Shown in pieces: positions 1 through 8,959 of a stretch of 64,000 bases of DNA (its first letter is position 1; each line of letters starts with the position of its first letter). Origin of the DNA: Flavobacteriales bacterium (GTDB lineage: Bacteria; Bacteroidota; Bacteroidia; Flavobacteriales_F; PHOS-HE28); assembly GCA_016788205.1 (NCBI GenBank), contig JAEUTA010000013.1:86186-150185 (forward strand), given 5' to 3'. The position numbers were made by a program, and so were the translations under genes. The notes under the pieces are model-generated. The model was given only the letters and a program-made list of their open reading frames with translations. It was not told the origin of the DNA and did no database searches.

Positions 1-51
1 GTCCGCTGCGATGATCGGCCGTAGTTCGAAACGTCCGGACGCGCTGAGCAT
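1..51 (-). CDS. Possible 5' end of a GNAT acetyltransferase gene (partial, cut by window edge)
   Basis: An ATG on the minus strand at 49-51 opens a frame that stays open to the window edge, giving 17 codons that read MLSASGRFELRPIIAAD. The FELRPI..AD pattern is how many GNAT N-acetyltransferases begin (first beta strand of the fold). It starts 11 bases after the stop of the cold-shock-domain gene on the same strand, so the two could be co-transcribed. Only the first residues are visible, so the family call is tentative. Confidence 0.35.
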   Translation of the reverse strand, partial: MLSASGRFELRPIIAAD

Positions 52-62
52 GGAGGGAGGTC

Positions 63-536
63 TCAACCTTTGCGCACACGCACCGCGTTCATGCCGCGTG
101 GGCCCCGCTCGGTCTCGAAGATCACCTTGTCGTTCTGGCCCACCTCGTCCAGCAATCCGCTGATGTGCACGAAGAATCGCTCCTGTGTTCCATCTTCCTT
201 GATGAAGCCGAAGCCTTTGGACGTGTCGAAGAAATCAACACGACCAACGTGCTCGTTGGAAACCTCTTCGTGTTCGCGACGGGGCACGCCGATCTCGATA
301 TCCTCCAAGGCGACCTCCTTTCGTTTCGTGGGGTCTGGCGGCGTACTTGTGAGCTGGCCGTTCTCGTCCACATAAGCCATCATGCTGTCCAGACCGCCAC
401 CGCTGGAGTTCGCCTTGCGCTCCTCCTTGCGGCGCTCCTTCTCCTCGTGCTTCTGCTGGCGCTTCTTCTCCTTGTCGCGCTTGTTGAATGATCCTGATGA
501 TGCCAAGTGTTCGGGGTGCTTGTTATGCCGTTCCAA
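63..536 (-). CDS. Cold-shock-domain protein with charged N-terminal tail
   Basis: The last ~60 of 157 residues form a cold-shock (OB-fold) domain: GRVDFFDTSKGFGFI is RNP1-like and RFFVHISGL is RNP2-like. It should bind single-stranded RNA or DNA in the cytoplasm. The first ~45 residues are a Lys/Glu/Arg-rich, probably helical tail (FNKRDKEKKRQQK) followed by an acidic linker; this layout is familiar from Bacteroidota CSD proteins. No ATG start exists. The outermost start is TTG at 536 and a second TTG at 506 gives MASSGSFNKRD, which resembles the family N-terminus better. A -7 box lies at 573-581. Confidence 0.85.
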   Translation of the reverse strand: MERHNKHPEHLASSGSFNKRDKEKKRQQKHEEKERRKEERKANSSGGGLDSMMAYVDENGQLTSTPPDPTKRKEVALEDIEIGVPRREHEEVSNEHVGRVDFFDTSKGFGFIKEDGTQERFFVHISGLLDEVGQNDKVIFETERGPRGMNAVRVRKG

Positions 537-572
537 CAGCGGCTCGACGTTCGAGACACCCGGAAAGGCGAC

Positions 573-581
573 CTAAAGATA
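573..581 (-). promoter_or_regulatory. -7 promoter box TATCTTTAG for the cold-shock-domain gene
   Basis: On the minus strand this reads TATCTTTAG, fitting the Bacteroidota -7 consensus TAnnTTTG at most positions. It lies about 37 bases upstream of the outermost TTG start. Related boxes recur in front of many genes in this window. Confidence 0.45.
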
Positions 582-682
582 GGGGATGAGGAGGTGAGAT
601 GATCTGGACTGCGGTGACTCTTCGGCCGAGGGGACCGACACAGGTCCACTATCCTAGTTCAATCTCGCTTGGAGGCATGCGG

Positions 683-690
683 TACATTGC
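683..690 (+). promoter_or_regulatory. -7 promoter box TACATTGC, near-leaderless
   Basis: TACATTGC ends three bases before the ATG at 694. Transcription starting a few bases after the box would give an mRNA with almost no leader. The same TAnnTTGC form occurs before lpxD, pgk and other genes here. Confidence 0.45.
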
Positions 691-693
691 AGC

Positions 694-1095
694 ATGCGAA
701 TCTTGGTACTGGTGATGTTGGTCGTATTTGGCGGACATTTAGCACTTGCTTGTAAGTGCCTCTTCCTAACTGGCAAAGAGAGTGCGGACTTGATATTTGT
801 GGGGAAGGTCATTTCCAATGGGAACAAAGCAGGTTGGTATGAAACACTATTTGAGGTTGACAGTGTTTACAAGGGCAGTGTGGGTAGGAAGATCCGGGTC
901 AAGATGCTCTATTCGAGCTGCACGAAAGGCTTCCTAGAGGGAAGGAGCTATGTCGTTTACGCGGATACTTGCAAAAAAGGCAGACTAGACTGCCGAAGAA
1001 AGTTGGCGGTCAGCATCTGTAGCCGGACAGAAGAAGTTCCTATCAACGATTCGCAGCCTGTACGCCTGCTATCGGATGGTGCTGGTTCGTTGTAA
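694..1095 (+). CDS. Small secreted NTR/TIMP-like protein
   Basis: 133 residues with a clear signal peptide (hydrophobic residues 2-19). Cleavage after Ala19 would expose Cys20-Lys21-Cys22 as the mature N-terminus. This C-x-C start followed by ..ADLIFVGKV.. and a later beta-rich VYKGSVGRKIRVKM segment resembles the netrin-like/TIMP fold, in which the N-terminal C-x-C matters for function. A lipoprotein signal is less likely because the residues before the Cys fit a lipobox poorly. Three more cysteines (in SSCTKG, DTCKKG and LDCRR) could form disulfides. The gene is AT-richer than its neighbours and ends three bases before the convergent pgk stop. Molecular target unknown. Confidence 0.7.
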   Translation: MRILVLVMLVVFGGHLALACKCLFLTGKESADLIFVGKVISNGNKAGWYETLFEVDSVYKGSVGRKIRVKMLYSSCTKGFLEGRSYVVYADTCKKGRLDCRRKLAVSICSRTEEVPINDSQPVRLLSDGAGSL

Positions 1096-1098
1096 GTA

Positions 1099-2280
1099 TC
1101 ACCCCTGCACCGCCGCAATCCCCGGCAGCACCTTCCCTTCCAAGTATTCCAGCATCGCGCCGCCACCGGTGCTCACGTAGCTGATCTTCTCGGCCAGCCC
1201 GAACTGATTCACCGCGGCCACACTGTCACCACCGCCAACGAGCGAGAACGCGCCTTTGCTGGTAGCCTCGGCCACGGCTTGGGCGATGGCCACGGTGCCT
1301 TGTTGGAAAGGCTTCATCTCGAACACGCCCATCGGGCCGTTCCAGAGGAGCGTCCTGCTGCGCAGCACGGCGGCGCGGAAAGCTTCGATGCTCTTCGGAC
1401 CGATGTCGAGGGCCATCCAGCCATCGGGCACGGCATCGGCGGCGCATTGGTCGGTGTTGGCGTTCTCGGCGAAGGCATCGGCCACCACGGCATCCGTGGG
1501 GATGTGCAGCTTCACACCTTTCGCAGCGGCTTCTTTGATGATAGTGCGCGCGGTTTCGAGCAGATCATCCTCCACGAGGGAGGCGCCGGTCTGTCCGCCT
1601 TGGGCTTTCACGAAGGTGTTGGCCATGCCACCACCGATGATCAGCTCGTCGCATTTGCCGATGAGGTTCTGCAACACCTCGATCTTGCTGCTCACCTTGC
1701 TGCCGCCCACGATGGCGGTCATCGGGCGTTGTGGATTCCCCAGGACTTTGCCCACGCTGTCGATCTCGGCCTGCATCAACTGGCCAAAGAGCTTGTCGTT
1801 CGGGAAGAACTTCGCCACGATGGTGGTGCTGGCGTGCGCGCGATGTGCCGTGCCGAACGCGTCGTTCACGTACACATCGCCCAGTTCGCTCAAGGTCTTG
1901 CTGAAGGCTTCATCGCCTCCTTCTTCTTCCGGGTGGAAACGCAGGTTCTCCAGCAGGAGCACCTCGCCCGGCTTCAGCGCAGCGGCTTTCGCTTTGGCAT
2001 CCGGTCCGACACAATCCGTGGCGAAGATCACCGGCTTGCCAAGCAGGGTGCTCAGGTGTTCGCCGATGGGCTTCAGGCTCATGCTCGGGTTCACCTTCCC
2101 TTTCGGACGGCCGAGGTGGCTCATCAGGATCGCGCTGCCACCGTCCATCAGGATCTTCTGCACGGTAGGCACGATGGCGCGGGCGCGGGTATCGTCCGTC
2201 ACCTTGCCATTGGCGTCCTGGGGCACGTTGAGGTCCACACGTACAAGCGCTTTCTTTCCTGCGAAGGAGTAGGTGTTCAT
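1099..2280 (-). CDS. pgk: Phosphoglycerate kinase
   Basis: Converts 1,3-bisphosphoglycerate plus ADP to 3-phosphoglycerate plus ATP in glycolysis (cytoplasm). 393 residues, the usual bacterial length. Visible motifs: VRVDLNVP at the N-terminus, [10 protein letters not shown] substrate loop, [16 protein letters not shown] and the nucleotide-binding GGGDS near the C-terminus. I chose the ATG giving [13 protein letters not shown]; another in-frame ATG three codons upstream (2289) is possible and would lie just five bases after the -7 box. The longer frame reaching 2430 runs through an intergenic hairpin and is not supported. Divergent from the delta-prime gene. Confidence 0.96.
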   Translation of the reverse strand: MNTYSFAGKKALVRVDLNVPQDANGKVTDDTRARAIVPTVQKILMDGGSAILMSHLGRPKGKVNPSMSLKPIGEHLSTLLGKPVIFATDCVGPDAKAKAAALKPGEVLLLENLRFHPEEEGGDEAFSKTLSELGDVYVNDAFGTAHRAHASTTIVAKFFPNDKLFGQLMQAEIDSVGKVLGNPQRPMTAIVGGSKVSSKIEVLQNLIGKCDELIIGGGMANTFVKAQGGQTGASLVEDDLLETARTIIKEAAAKGVKLHIPTDAVVADAFAENANTDQCAADAVPDGWMALDIGPKSIEAFRAAVLRSRTLLWNGPMGVFEMKPFQQGTVAIAQAVAEATSKGAFSLVGGGDSVAAVNQFGLAEKISYVSTGGGAMLEYLEGKVLPGIAAVQG

Positions 2281-2294
2281 CGTTTGCATGGCGG

Positions 2295-2302
2295 CGAAAA
2301 TA
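2295..2302 (-). promoter_or_regulatory. -7 promoter box TATTTTCG for pgk
   Basis: Minus-strand TATTTTCG followed by CCGCC and an ATG at 2289. It matches the TAnnTTyG pattern seen before other genes here and implies a very short or absent leader for pgk. Confidence 0.5.
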
Positions 2303-2312
2303 CTTGCTGCTG

Positions 2313-2380
2313 GCCATTGGCTACTGGCTGCTTGCCAACCATGCAGGTTCGGCAAGCAGCCAGTAACCATCGGCCAATGG
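2313..2380. repeat. Long inverted repeat (cruciform-capable) between divergent pgk and holB promoters
   Basis: TACTGGCTGCTTGCC at 2322-2336 is matched perfectly by its reverse complement at 2351-2365, with a 14-base loop. Outer segments CCATTGGC (2313-2320) and GCCAATGG (2373-2380) also pair, extending the stem imperfectly. The element sits exactly between the two divergent -7 boxes (2295-2302 and 2398-2406). Confidence 0.75.
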
Positions 2381-2397
2381 CGCATCGGCGAAGCCCG

Positions 2398-2406
2398 TAA
2401 ACTTGC
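2398..2406 (+). promoter_or_regulatory. -7 promoter box TAAACTTGC for the delta-prime gene
   Basis: TAAACTTGC ends four bases before the GTG at 2411. This placement is what makes 2411 (or the TTG at 2414) the preferred start rather than the upstream ATG at 2273. Confidence 0.45.
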
Positions 2407-2410
2407 ACTC

Positions 2411-3538
2411 GTGTTGTTCTCCAAGGTCATCGGTCACGCGGCGCTGAAGGCGAAGCTCATCGGCAACATCCGCGAAGGGCGTGTGGCGCATGCGCAGTTG
2501 TTCATGGGACCGCGTGGTGGTGGTAACCTGGCGATGGCACTGGCCTATGGGCGCTATCTGCTCTGTCAGGAACGCGATACGGTGGATGCCTGCGGCAAAT
2601 GCTCGTCGTGCCTGCAGATGAACAAGCTGGAGCACCCCGATGTGCACCTGGAGTTCCCGATCTTCTTCACCGAGAAAGTGAAGGTGTGCGAACCGTTCAC
2701 GCCGCAGTGGCGGCAGGCGGTGCTCGCTGAGCCTTACCTCGACGTGGAGCAGTGGCGCGATCAGTTGGAGAGCGAGAACAAGCAGCTGCGCATGGGTGTG
2801 GATATCGCGCAGGAGATCCAGCGCAAGCTGAGCCTGCGTTCGTTCATGGGCGGCTACAAGGTGATGCTGATCTGGCTGCCCGAGCTGATGGATACCGCCG
2901 CAGCGAACAAGCTATTGAAGGTGTTGGAGGAGCCCGAACCGAACACGGTGTTCCTGCTTGTGAGCACGGATGCCGAACAACTCCTGGCAACGATCCTGAG
3001 CCGTGCGCAGCTGGTGAAGGTGCCCGCCTTGCGCCCCACAGAATTGGCCGAAGCGCTGCGCGAACGTTTCACCGAGTTGGGCCCTGATGAATCCATGGCG
3101 ATCGCATTGCGCAGCGAAGGCGATCTCTTGGAAGCCGTGGACATGGCCAACAAGAACGAGGAGGAGTTGTTCGTTTTCTTCCGCGATTGGCTGCGTGCAT
3201 GCTTCCGGCGCGAAGTGAGCGTGGCCGTGGAGTTCGGCGAGGCCTTCCAGAAGATGGGTCGCGAAAGGCAGAAGTCGTTGATGCGCTACGGGCTGTACCT
3301 GATCCGCCAGTGCGCCTTGCAGTGGCAGAACGTCCCAGAGCTGGTGCGTGTGCTGGGCCAGGAGCACGAATTCGTGCAGAATTTCAGCAAGCTGATGAAC
3401 CACAACAACGTGGATGGCATCCGCCGCGAACTGGAGACCGCCCACTACCACGTGGAGCGCAACGCCAACCCCAAGATCCTCTTCAGCGACCTGAGCTACA
3501 AGATGATGGGGCTGTTGCGGATGCCTGCTACTGCCTGA
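2411..3538 (+). CDS. holB: DNA polymerase III delta-prime subunit (clamp-loader AAA+ protein)
   Basis: 375 residues from the GTG start. The N-terminus [23 protein letters not shown] is the typical opening of clamp-loader delta-prime/DnaX ATPases. The P-loop region GPRGGGN lacks the Walker A lysine, as expected for the non-hydrolysing delta-prime. Four cysteines in [12 protein letters not shown] form the usual Zn module, and [29 protein letters not shown] and ILSRAQ follow in the conserved order. It helps load the sliding clamp at replication forks. It could instead be annotated simply as an ATPase of the DnaX family. The frame upstream of 2411 runs through the intergenic hairpin and is spurious. 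Confidence 0.88.
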   Translation: MLFSKVIGHAALKAKLIGNIREGRVAHAQLFMGPRGGGNLAMALAYGRYLLCQERDTVDACGKCSSCLQMNKLEHPDVHLEFPIFFTEKVKVCEPFTPQWRQAVLAEPYLDVEQWRDQLESENKQLRMGVDIAQEIQRKLSLRSFMGGYKVMLIWLPELMDTAAANKLLKVLEEPEPNTVFLLVSTDAEQLLATILSRAQLVKVPALRPTELAEALRERFTELGPDESMAIALRSEGDLLEAVDMANKNEEELFVFFRDWLRACFRREVSVAVEFGEAFQKMGRERQKSLMRYGLYLIRQCALQWQNVPELVRVLGQEHEFVQNFSKLMNHNNVDGIRRELETAHYHVERNANPKILFSDLSYKMMGLLRMPATA

Positions 3539-3619
3539 AGAGAGGGTTCTTAGCTGTAAGCCGGTGAAAAGAACTGGTCTTGGCCTATCGGAGGCCGCTC
3601 CCAGCAGGCGCCATCAGGT

Positions 3620-3628
3620 TATCTTCGC
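3620..3628 (+). promoter_or_regulatory. -7 promoter box TATCTTCGC before ricT
   Basis: TATCTTCGC, identical to boxes before the GT2 gene (14974) and lysS (24307). The ATG of ricT follows 39 bases later, so this mRNA would have a short leader. The 128-base gap 3539-3667 holds nothing else recognisable. Confidence 0.5.
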
Positions 3629-3667
3629 ACCTCTTCGCCCATTACGAAAGGGCTGGAACTGAGCGAA

Positions 3668-5197
3668 ATGGCGTGTGCAGGATGTAGTACCGTTGGACCG
3701 GACGGCAAACCGGCCGGTTGCAAAAGCAACGGCTATTGCAGCACCAGTGGCTGCAACAAGCTGGGCGTGTTCGACTGGCTCACGGGCGTTCCGTTGCCGG
3801 GCGGCCAGCAAGCCTTCGATGGCGTGGAGGTCCGTTTCAAGAACACACGCAAAGCCTTCTACCGGAACACTTCGGGGCTTCAATTGATGCCCGGTGATCT
3901 GGTGGCTGTTGATGCCGCTCCGGGTCACGACATCGGCATGGTGAGCCTGACTGGTGAACTCGTGCGCGCCCAAATGGAACGCAAGCGGGTGACCGGCGAG
4001 ACCTACGAACTGCGCAAGGTGCTGCGCGTAGCATCACAGGAAGACATCGACCGCTGGCACGTGGCCCGCAAGCAGGAAGATGATACCATGTTCGCCAGCC
4101 GCCGCATGGTGGCCGATGCACGCCTGGACATGAAGGTGACCGACGTGGAGTTCCAGGGCGACGGAACCAAGACGACGATCTACTACACCGCCGAGGACCG
4201 CATCGATTTCCGCGGGATCGTGCGCACGATGAGCGACCGCTTCAAGGTGCGCGTGGAGATGAAGCAGATCGGCTCGCGGCAGGAAGCAGGTCGCATCGGT
4301 GGTATCGGTAGCTGCGGGCGCGAACTGTGCTGCAGCACCTGGCTGACCGACTTCCGCAGCGTGACCACGAGCGCGGCGCGCTACCAGCAGCTCGCGCTGA
4401 ACCCTCAGAAACTCGCCGGCCAGTGCGGCAAGCTGAAGTGCTGCCTCAATTACGAGCTGGACATGTACATCGAGGCGATCAAGAGCTATCCCTCGCAGAA
4501 CGCCAAGTTGAAGACGCAGCAGGGCACGGGCGTACACATGAAGACGGACATCTTCACCGGGAAGATGTGGTACGGTTTCAAGCAGCCGGGCGGCCCATTC
4601 ATCATGGCGGGTTTCCCCATCGATGTGGTCCGCGATGTGCTGGCACAGAACAAGGCTGGCGTGGAACCGGAGGTGGATCTGAACATGGTCGATGAAGTGG
4701 AGGAGAAGGTGAAGACGCCGGATTACGAAAACGTGGTGGGCCAGGACGATCTGACCCGTTTCGATAGCAAGAACAAGAGCGGTAAGAAGCGCGGTCGCGG
4801 TGGACGTGATCGCGGTGATCGCCCTAAAGGAGCGAGCCAACAGGGTGCTCGTCCGGAAGGTGCGCAAGCGCGCGACCGTGGCCCGAGGCCGGAACGTGGT
4901 CCTCGTCCAGAAGGTGATCGTGGCCCACGTCCCGAACGCGGCCCTCGTCCGGAAGGCCAAGGCCCACGTCCCGATCGTGGCCCGCGCCCCGAAGGTCAGC
5001 AAGGCCGACGACCAGAGCGTGCTCCTCGTCCGGAAGGGCAAGGTGGTGATCGTGGTCCTCGTCCAGAAGGTCAGGGCCCTCGCCCCGAAGGTGATCGCGG
5101 TGGACGTCGCAGCCGTGGCCGAGGTCGTGGCCGGGGAGGTGACCGTCCGCAGGGCGGTGGTGGAGAAAGTGCGCCCCCGAACCCTCCAGCCGCGTGA
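3668..5197 (+). CDS. ricT: RicT/YaaT-like PSP1-domain protein with Arg-Gly-Pro repeat tail
   Basis: 509 residues. The N-terminus is cysteine-rich (MACAGC..CKSNGYCSTSGCN). Residues ~45-330 form the PSP1 domain with GSCGRELCC and GQCGKLKCC; cysteines of this type bind Fe-S clusters in Bacillus YaaT (family knowledge). Bacillus RicT acts with RicA and RicF in RNA processing; the Bacteroidota role is less clear. From about residue 380 the protein turns into a low-complexity tail of DRGPRPEG / ERGPRPEG-type units ending in an RG-rich stretch, likely disordered and RNA-binding. It overlaps gldH by four bases (GTGA), so the two are translationally coupled; ricT-gldH-PBP1A is a familiar Bacteroidota order. 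Confidence 0.88.
   Translation: MACAGCSTVGPDGKPAGCKSNGYCSTSGCNKLGVFDWLTGVPLPGGQQAFDGVEVRFKNTRKAFYRNTSGLQLMPGDLVAVDAAPGHDIGMVSLTGELVRAQMERKRVTGETYELRKVLRVASQEDIDRWHVARKQEDDTMFASRRMVADARLDMKVTDVEFQGDGTKTTIYYTAEDRIDFRGIVRTMSDRFKVRVEMKQIGSRQEAGRIGGIGSCGRELCCSTWLTDFRSVTTSAARYQQLALNPQKLAGQCGKLKCCLNYELDMYIEAIKSYPSQNAKLKTQQGTGVHMKTDIFTGKMWYGFKQPGGPFIMAGFPIDVVRDVLAQNKAGVEPEVDLNMVDEVEEKVKTPDYENVVGQDDLTRFDSKNKSGKKRGRGGRDRGDRPKGASQQGARPEGAQARDRGPRPERGPRPEGDRGPRPERGPRPEGQGPRPDRGPRPEGQQGRRPERAPRPEGQGGDRGPRPEGQGPRPEGDRGGRRSRGRGRGRGGDRPQGGGGESAPPNPPAA
4830..5150 (+). repeat. In-frame degenerate repeats encoding the RGP tail of RicT
   Basis: Short DNA units encoding GPRPEG and GPRPER, often followed by GDR or GQ, recur roughly eleven times, ending in an RG-rich run. 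The repetition is at both DNA and protein level and is probably unstable in length between strains. It has no spacer structure and is not a CRISPR array. Confidence 0.75.
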
Positions 5198-5673
5198 GAT
5201 CGTTGACCGTGTTCGTTGCCTTGGCGCTCGTGTTGCTCACGGGCTGTTCCGAGCCGCCCGTTTTCCAGGCTGATGTTCCCGTCGCTGAAGGCGCGTGGGA
5301 CCGTGCGTTCAAACCGACGTTCACCTTCAACATAACGGACACTGTGAGCAAGCACGATGTTTTCATCGATGTGCGGCACAACGGTGACTATCCCTTCAGC
5401 GACCTCTTCCTGTTCGTGGACCTGAAAGGCCCCGGCGGCCGCACGGCACGTGATACGGTGGAATGCCTGCTAGCGGACCCCACGGGAAAGTGGTTTGGCA
5501 AGGGCCAAGGCTTCATTTTCGCGGACCGCTACCAGGCGCACGTGCTCTACAAGCTGGGCAACCGGTTCCCTTCTAGCGGCGAATACACCGTGACCTTGGA
5601 ACAAGCTATGCGCACGGAAAAGCTGTCCGGTGTGCTGGATGTGGGCATGAGCGTGATGCGCTCCAAGCAGTGA
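5194..5673 (+). CDS. gldH: Gliding motility lipoprotein GldH
   Basis: 159 residues with a lipoprotein signal: hydrophobic segment then LLTGC with Cys18 as the lipidated residue. The body (TFTFNITDTV..DVFIDVRHNGDYPFSDLFLFVDLKGP, then a C-terminal GEYTVTLEQAMR) matches the GldH family, one of the lipoproteins needed for gliding in Flavobacterium. The start is GTG at 5194, overlapping the ricT stop. Position between ricT and a class A PBP is the expected Bacteroidota context. Presence of gldH alone does not prove the cell glides. Confidence 0.88.
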   Translation: MRSLTVFVALALVLLTGCSEPPVFQADVPVAEGAWDRAFKPTFTFNITDTVSKHDVFIDVRHNGDYPFSDLFLFVDLKGPGGRTARDTVECLLADPTGKWFGKGQGFIFADRYQAHVLYKLGNRFPSSGEYTVTLEQAMRTEKLSGVLDVGMSVMRSKQ

Positions 5674-5733
5674 TCACCGGAACGGCCGGGAAAACTCCAC
5701 GCGCTGTGGCTTCGACCGCTCGGCGCTGACGGA

Positions 5734-5742
5734 TAAATTCGG
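5734..5742 (+). promoter_or_regulatory. -7 promoter box TAAATTCGG before PBP1A
   Basis: TAAATTCGG lies 39 bases before the ATG at 5782 and is close to the TAAATTCGC box before the M28 peptidase gene (28676). PBP1A may thus be transcribed on its own as well as from upstream. Confidence 0.4.
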
Positions 5743-5781
5743 CCACCCAACAAGCACGCCGCCCACGGCGTTATCCACCGG

Positions 5782-8199
5782 ATGAGCGAGAACCCCGCCC
5801 CACGACCGAATCGCAGACGCAGGTTGCTGTGGTGGTTCATCGTGCTGTCGCCGGTGCTCGGCCTGTTGTTCATGCTCTTCCTGGCAGCGAACAGCGACCT
5901 GCCCAGCACCGAGGATCTGGAAAATCCGCGCAGCGATCTGGCCACCGCCATCCTCTTCAGCGATGGGACCCAGATGGGCCAGTACTATAAGGAGAACCGC
6001 ATCCCCGTGGACTATGCGCAGATCAGCCCCAATGTGGTGAACGCGTTGATCGCCACGGAGGATGAACGCTTCCGGCAGCACAGCGGTGTGGATGTACGCG
6101 GGACGATCCGCGCAGGTGTTTTCCTGGGCAAGAAGGGCGGGGCCAGTACCATCACGCAGCAGCTCGCCAAGATGCTGTTCACGGAGCGTGCGGACAATTT
6201 CTTCAAACGCACGTTCCAGAAGTTCCAGGAGTGGATCATCAGCGCGAAGCTGGAGCGGCAGTACACCAAGGACGAGATCATCGCGATGTACCTGAACCGC
6301 TTCGATTGGATCAACCAAGCGGTGGGCATCAACAGTGCGGCGCGTGTCTACTTCAACACCACACCCGATTCCTTGAAGATCGAAGAAGCGGCCATGCTCG
6401 TGGGCATGTTGAAGAACCCCGCGCTCTTCAACCCGAACCGCGCGAGCCGCCTGGATACCGTGATGCATCGCCGCATGGTGGTGTTCGATCAGATGCGCCG
6501 CAACGGCCTCCTCACGGATCAACAGTACGATTCGCTGAAGGCGCTTCCGCTGGGGCTGAAGTTCCAGCGTGTGGACCACACCGAAGGCCCAGCGCCGTAC
6601 TTCCGCGAAGTGCTGCGCTCGAAGTTGCAAGAGCTGCTCGCTTCCACCAACGAGGACGGCACCCTGAAGTATGCGAAGTCCGATGGCTCTGCGTACGACA
6701 TCTACACCGACGGGCTGAAGATCTACACCACATTGGACGGCGATATGCAACGCTATGGCGAGTTCGCTGTAAGCGAGCACCTGGGCACCGAACTACAAGC
6801 CGACTTCTTCAAGGACCTTGGCAAGAAGAAGAACCGTCCGTTCGATTTCCGCGTGAGCCAGGAGGAGATCGATGGGATCCTGCACACCGCCATGACCCGC
6901 AGCGTGCGCTACAAAGAGCTCACTGGTAAACAATGCGGCAACTGCGAACGTCCATCGAAGTACATCGAGAAGGTGAAGCACGAAGGCAGTGATCACTGGC
7001 ATTGCCGTCCCGACCTCGGTGGCTGCGACACGTATTGGAAAGTGGTGAAGGAGGCGGATATCCCGAAGGTGTTCGATACACCGACGAAAATGCGCGTGTT
7101 CAGTTGGAAGGGCGAGATCGACACGACGATGAGCCCGATGGACTCGATCAAGTACTACAAGAGCTTCCTGCAAAGCGGCTTGCTCAGCATGGACCCGCAC
7201 ACAGGCTTTGTGAAGGCGTGGGTTGGTGGTATCGACTTCAAGCATTTCCAATATGACCACGTGGAACAGGCGCGTCGTCAGGTGGGCTCCACGTTCAAGC
7301 CGTTCGTTTACGCAACGGCGATCCGCGAAGGCATGGAACCTTGTCGGGAAGTGCCCAACCAGAAAGTGTGTTTCGACATGCCACCCGGCCAGCCCGATTG
7401 GTGCCCGGAGAACAGTGACGCGGTGTACGGTGGCATGGTGAACGTGAAGTACGCATTGGCCAATTCCATGAACACGGTGACGGCTTGGTTAATGAAGCAG
7501 TATGGTCCTCAAGCGGTCACCGTCCTAGCGCGGCACATGGGCGTGAAGAGCCCATTGGATCCGGTGCCATCGCTTTGCCTCGGTGTCGCAGACCTCACGT
7601 TGATGGAGATCACCGGTGCATTCAGCTCGTTTGCCAATCAAGGGGTGTACATCGAGCCGATCATCTTCACACGCATCGAGGACAAGAACGGCAACACGGT
7701 GTATGACGTGACGCCGAACACGTACGAAGCGCTGGATGAACGCACGGCCTACATCATGCTCGACATGCTGAAGGGGGTGACCGACGGCGCCTACAACCAA
7801 AGCACGAACAGGACCGTGGGCACCGGCATGCGTCTGCGAATGGGCTGGGGCAATCGAGCCAAATACGGCAACATCAAATTCCCCACGGCGGGCAAGACCG
7901 GCACCACCCAGAACAACAGCGATGGTTGGTTCATCGGTATCACACCGGATCTCGTTACAGGTGTTTGGACCGGCGCCGATGACCGTAGCGTGCGTTTCGC
8001 AAGCACCGACAAAGGTCAGGGAGCCAATATGGCCTTGCCGATCTACGGCTATTATATGAACAAGGTGTACGCCAATCCGCGGATCGAGATCAGCACCGGC
8101 GATTTCGAAAGACCCGAAGGCGACCTGGGCGTGGAGACCAACTGCCGCAACAAGGGCGGGGCCACGAACGGGGTGACGAAGCCGATCTGGGACGAGTAG
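5782..8199 (+). CDS. Class A penicillin-binding protein (transglycosylase/transpeptidase)
   Basis: 805 residues. One N-terminal membrane anchor (~19-38), then a GT51 glycosyltransferase domain with catalytic Glu93 in EDERF and the [12 protein letters not shown] motif, then a transpeptidase domain with Ser503-T-F-K, SMN at ~562 and Lys705-T-G-T. It polymerises and cross-links peptidoglycan in the periplasm. Between the two domains lies an unusual insert with Cys385-x2-Cys388 and Cys408-x6-Cys415 (CGNC, HCRP, GGC), looking like a zinc-ribbon or two-disulfide knuckle. After it the standard Bacteroidota PBP1A sequence resumes ([12 protein letters not shown]). PBP1A family (PBP 1A/mrcA-like). Confidence 0.94.
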   Translation: MSENPAPRPNRRRRLLWWFIVLSPVLGLLFMLFLAANSDLPSTEDLENPRSDLATAILFSDGTQMGQYYKENRIPVDYAQISPNVVNALIATEDERFRQHSGVDVRGTIRAGVFLGKKGGASTITQQLAKMLFTERADNFFKRTFQKFQEWIISAKLERQYTKDEIIAMYLNRFDWINQAVGINSAARVYFNTTPDSLKIEEAAMLVGMLKNPALFNPNRASRLDTVMHRRMVVFDQMRRNGLLTDQQYDSLKALPLGLKFQRVDHTEGPAPYFREVLRSKLQELLASTNEDGTLKYAKSDGSAYDIYTDGLKIYTTLDGDMQRYGEFAVSEHLGTELQADFFKDLGKKKNRPFDFRVSQEEIDGILHTAMTRSVRYKELTGKQCGNCERPSKYIEKVKHEGSDHWHCRPDLGGCDTYWKVVKEADIPKVFDTPTKMRVFSWKGEIDTTMSPMDSIKYYKSFLQSGLLSMDPHTGFVKAWVGGIDFKHFQYDHVEQARRQVGSTFKPFVYATAIREGMEPCREVPNQKVCFDMPPGQPDWCPENSDAVYGGMVNVKYALANSMNTVTAWLMKQYGPQAVTVLARHMGVKSPLDPVPSLCLGVADLTLMEITGAFSSFANQGVYIEPIIFTRIEDKNGNTVYDVTPNTYEALDERTAYIMLDMLKGVTDGAYNQSTNRTVGTGMRLRMGWGNRAKYGNIKFPTAGKTGTTQNNSDGWFIGITPDLVTGVWTGADDRSVRFASTDKGQGANMALPIYGYYMNKVYANPRIEISTGDFERPEGDLGVETNCRNKGGATNGVTKPIWDE

Positions 8200-8215
8200 G
8201 GTCCGGGCGTCCCGC

Positions 8216-8223
8216 TATCTTCG
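8216..8223 (+). promoter_or_regulatory. -7 promoter box TATCTTCG before scoA
   Basis: TATCTTCG with 17 bases to the ATG at 8241. It belongs to the recurring TATCTTCGC type and probably drives the scoA-to-membrane-protein unit. Confidence 0.5.
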
Positions 8224-8240
8224 TCGCACTTCACCTACGC

Positions 8241-8939
8241 ATGAACAAGATCGTGGCCAATGCGGATGCGGCCCTCGAAGGCATCCAGGACAACATGACC
8301 TTGATGGTCGGTGGATTCGGCCTCTGCGGGATCCCGGAGAAGAGCATCGCTGCCCTCGTGCGCAAAGGCGTGAAAGGCCTCACCTGCATCAGCAACAATG
8401 CGGGCGTGGATGACTTCGGTCTTGGACTGCTCCTGCGAACGCGCCAGATCAAGAAGATGATCAGCAGCTATGTGGGGGAGAACGCCGAGTTCGAGCGCCA
8501 GATGCTGAGCGGCGAACTGGAAGTGGACCTGATACCGCAAGGAACGCTTGCTGAACGCTGTCGTGCGGGTGGTGCCGGCATACCGGCGTTCTTCACCCCA
8601 GCTGGTTATGGCACCGAGATCGCCGAAGGCAAGGAGACGCGTGAGTACGACGGCAAGATGTATGTGCTGGAGAACTGGCTTCGTGCCGACTTCGCTCTGG
8701 TGAAAGCATGGAAGGGTGATCGTTTCGGGAACTTGGTCTACAAGCGCACCGCCCGCAATTTCAATCCCATGATGGCCATGGCGGGCAAGATCACCGTGGC
8801 CGAGGTGGAGGAACTCGTGGAACCGGGCGAACTCGATCCCGATGAGATCCACACGCCGGGGATCTTCGTGAACCGCATCTTCAAGGGCGAGGGCTACGAG
8901 AAGCGTATCGAACAACGCACGGTGCGTAAGCGGAATTGA
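8241..8939 (+). CDS. scoA: 3-oxoacid CoA-transferase subunit A
   Basis: 232 residues of the class I CoA-transferase alpha subunit: [11 protein letters not shown] near the start, [39 protein letters not shown] and a C-terminal TPGIFV. With subunit B it moves CoA between succinyl-CoA and a 3-oxoacid such as acetoacetate, in ketone-body or fatty-acid use. Its partner is normally the next gene, but here a 1.85-kb membrane protein gene lies between the two. A promoter box sits just upstream. Confidence 0.93.
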   Translation: MNKIVANADAALEGIQDNMTLMVGGFGLCGIPEKSIAALVRKGVKGLTCISNNAGVDDFGLGLLLRTRQIKKMISSYVGENAEFERQMLSGELEVDLIPQGTLAERCRAGGAGIPAFFTPAGYGTEIAEGKETREYDGKMYVLENWLRADFALVKAWKGDRFGNLVYKRTARNFNPMMAMAGKITVAEVEELVEPGELDPDEIHTPGIFVNRIFKGEGYEKRIEQRTVRKRN

Positions 8940-8959
8940 CCGGTTCGGGACCGCATGCC

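Noticed and set aside
2273..2410. N-terminal extension of the delta-prime ORF to an ATG at 2273
   Set aside because: The extension translates the intergenic inverted repeat and overlaps the pgk start; family alignment begins at FSKVIGH.
4830..5150. Possible CRISPR-like array from the repetitive DNA in ricT
   Set aside because: Units are in-frame, degenerate and contiguous with no unique spacers; it is a coding repeat.
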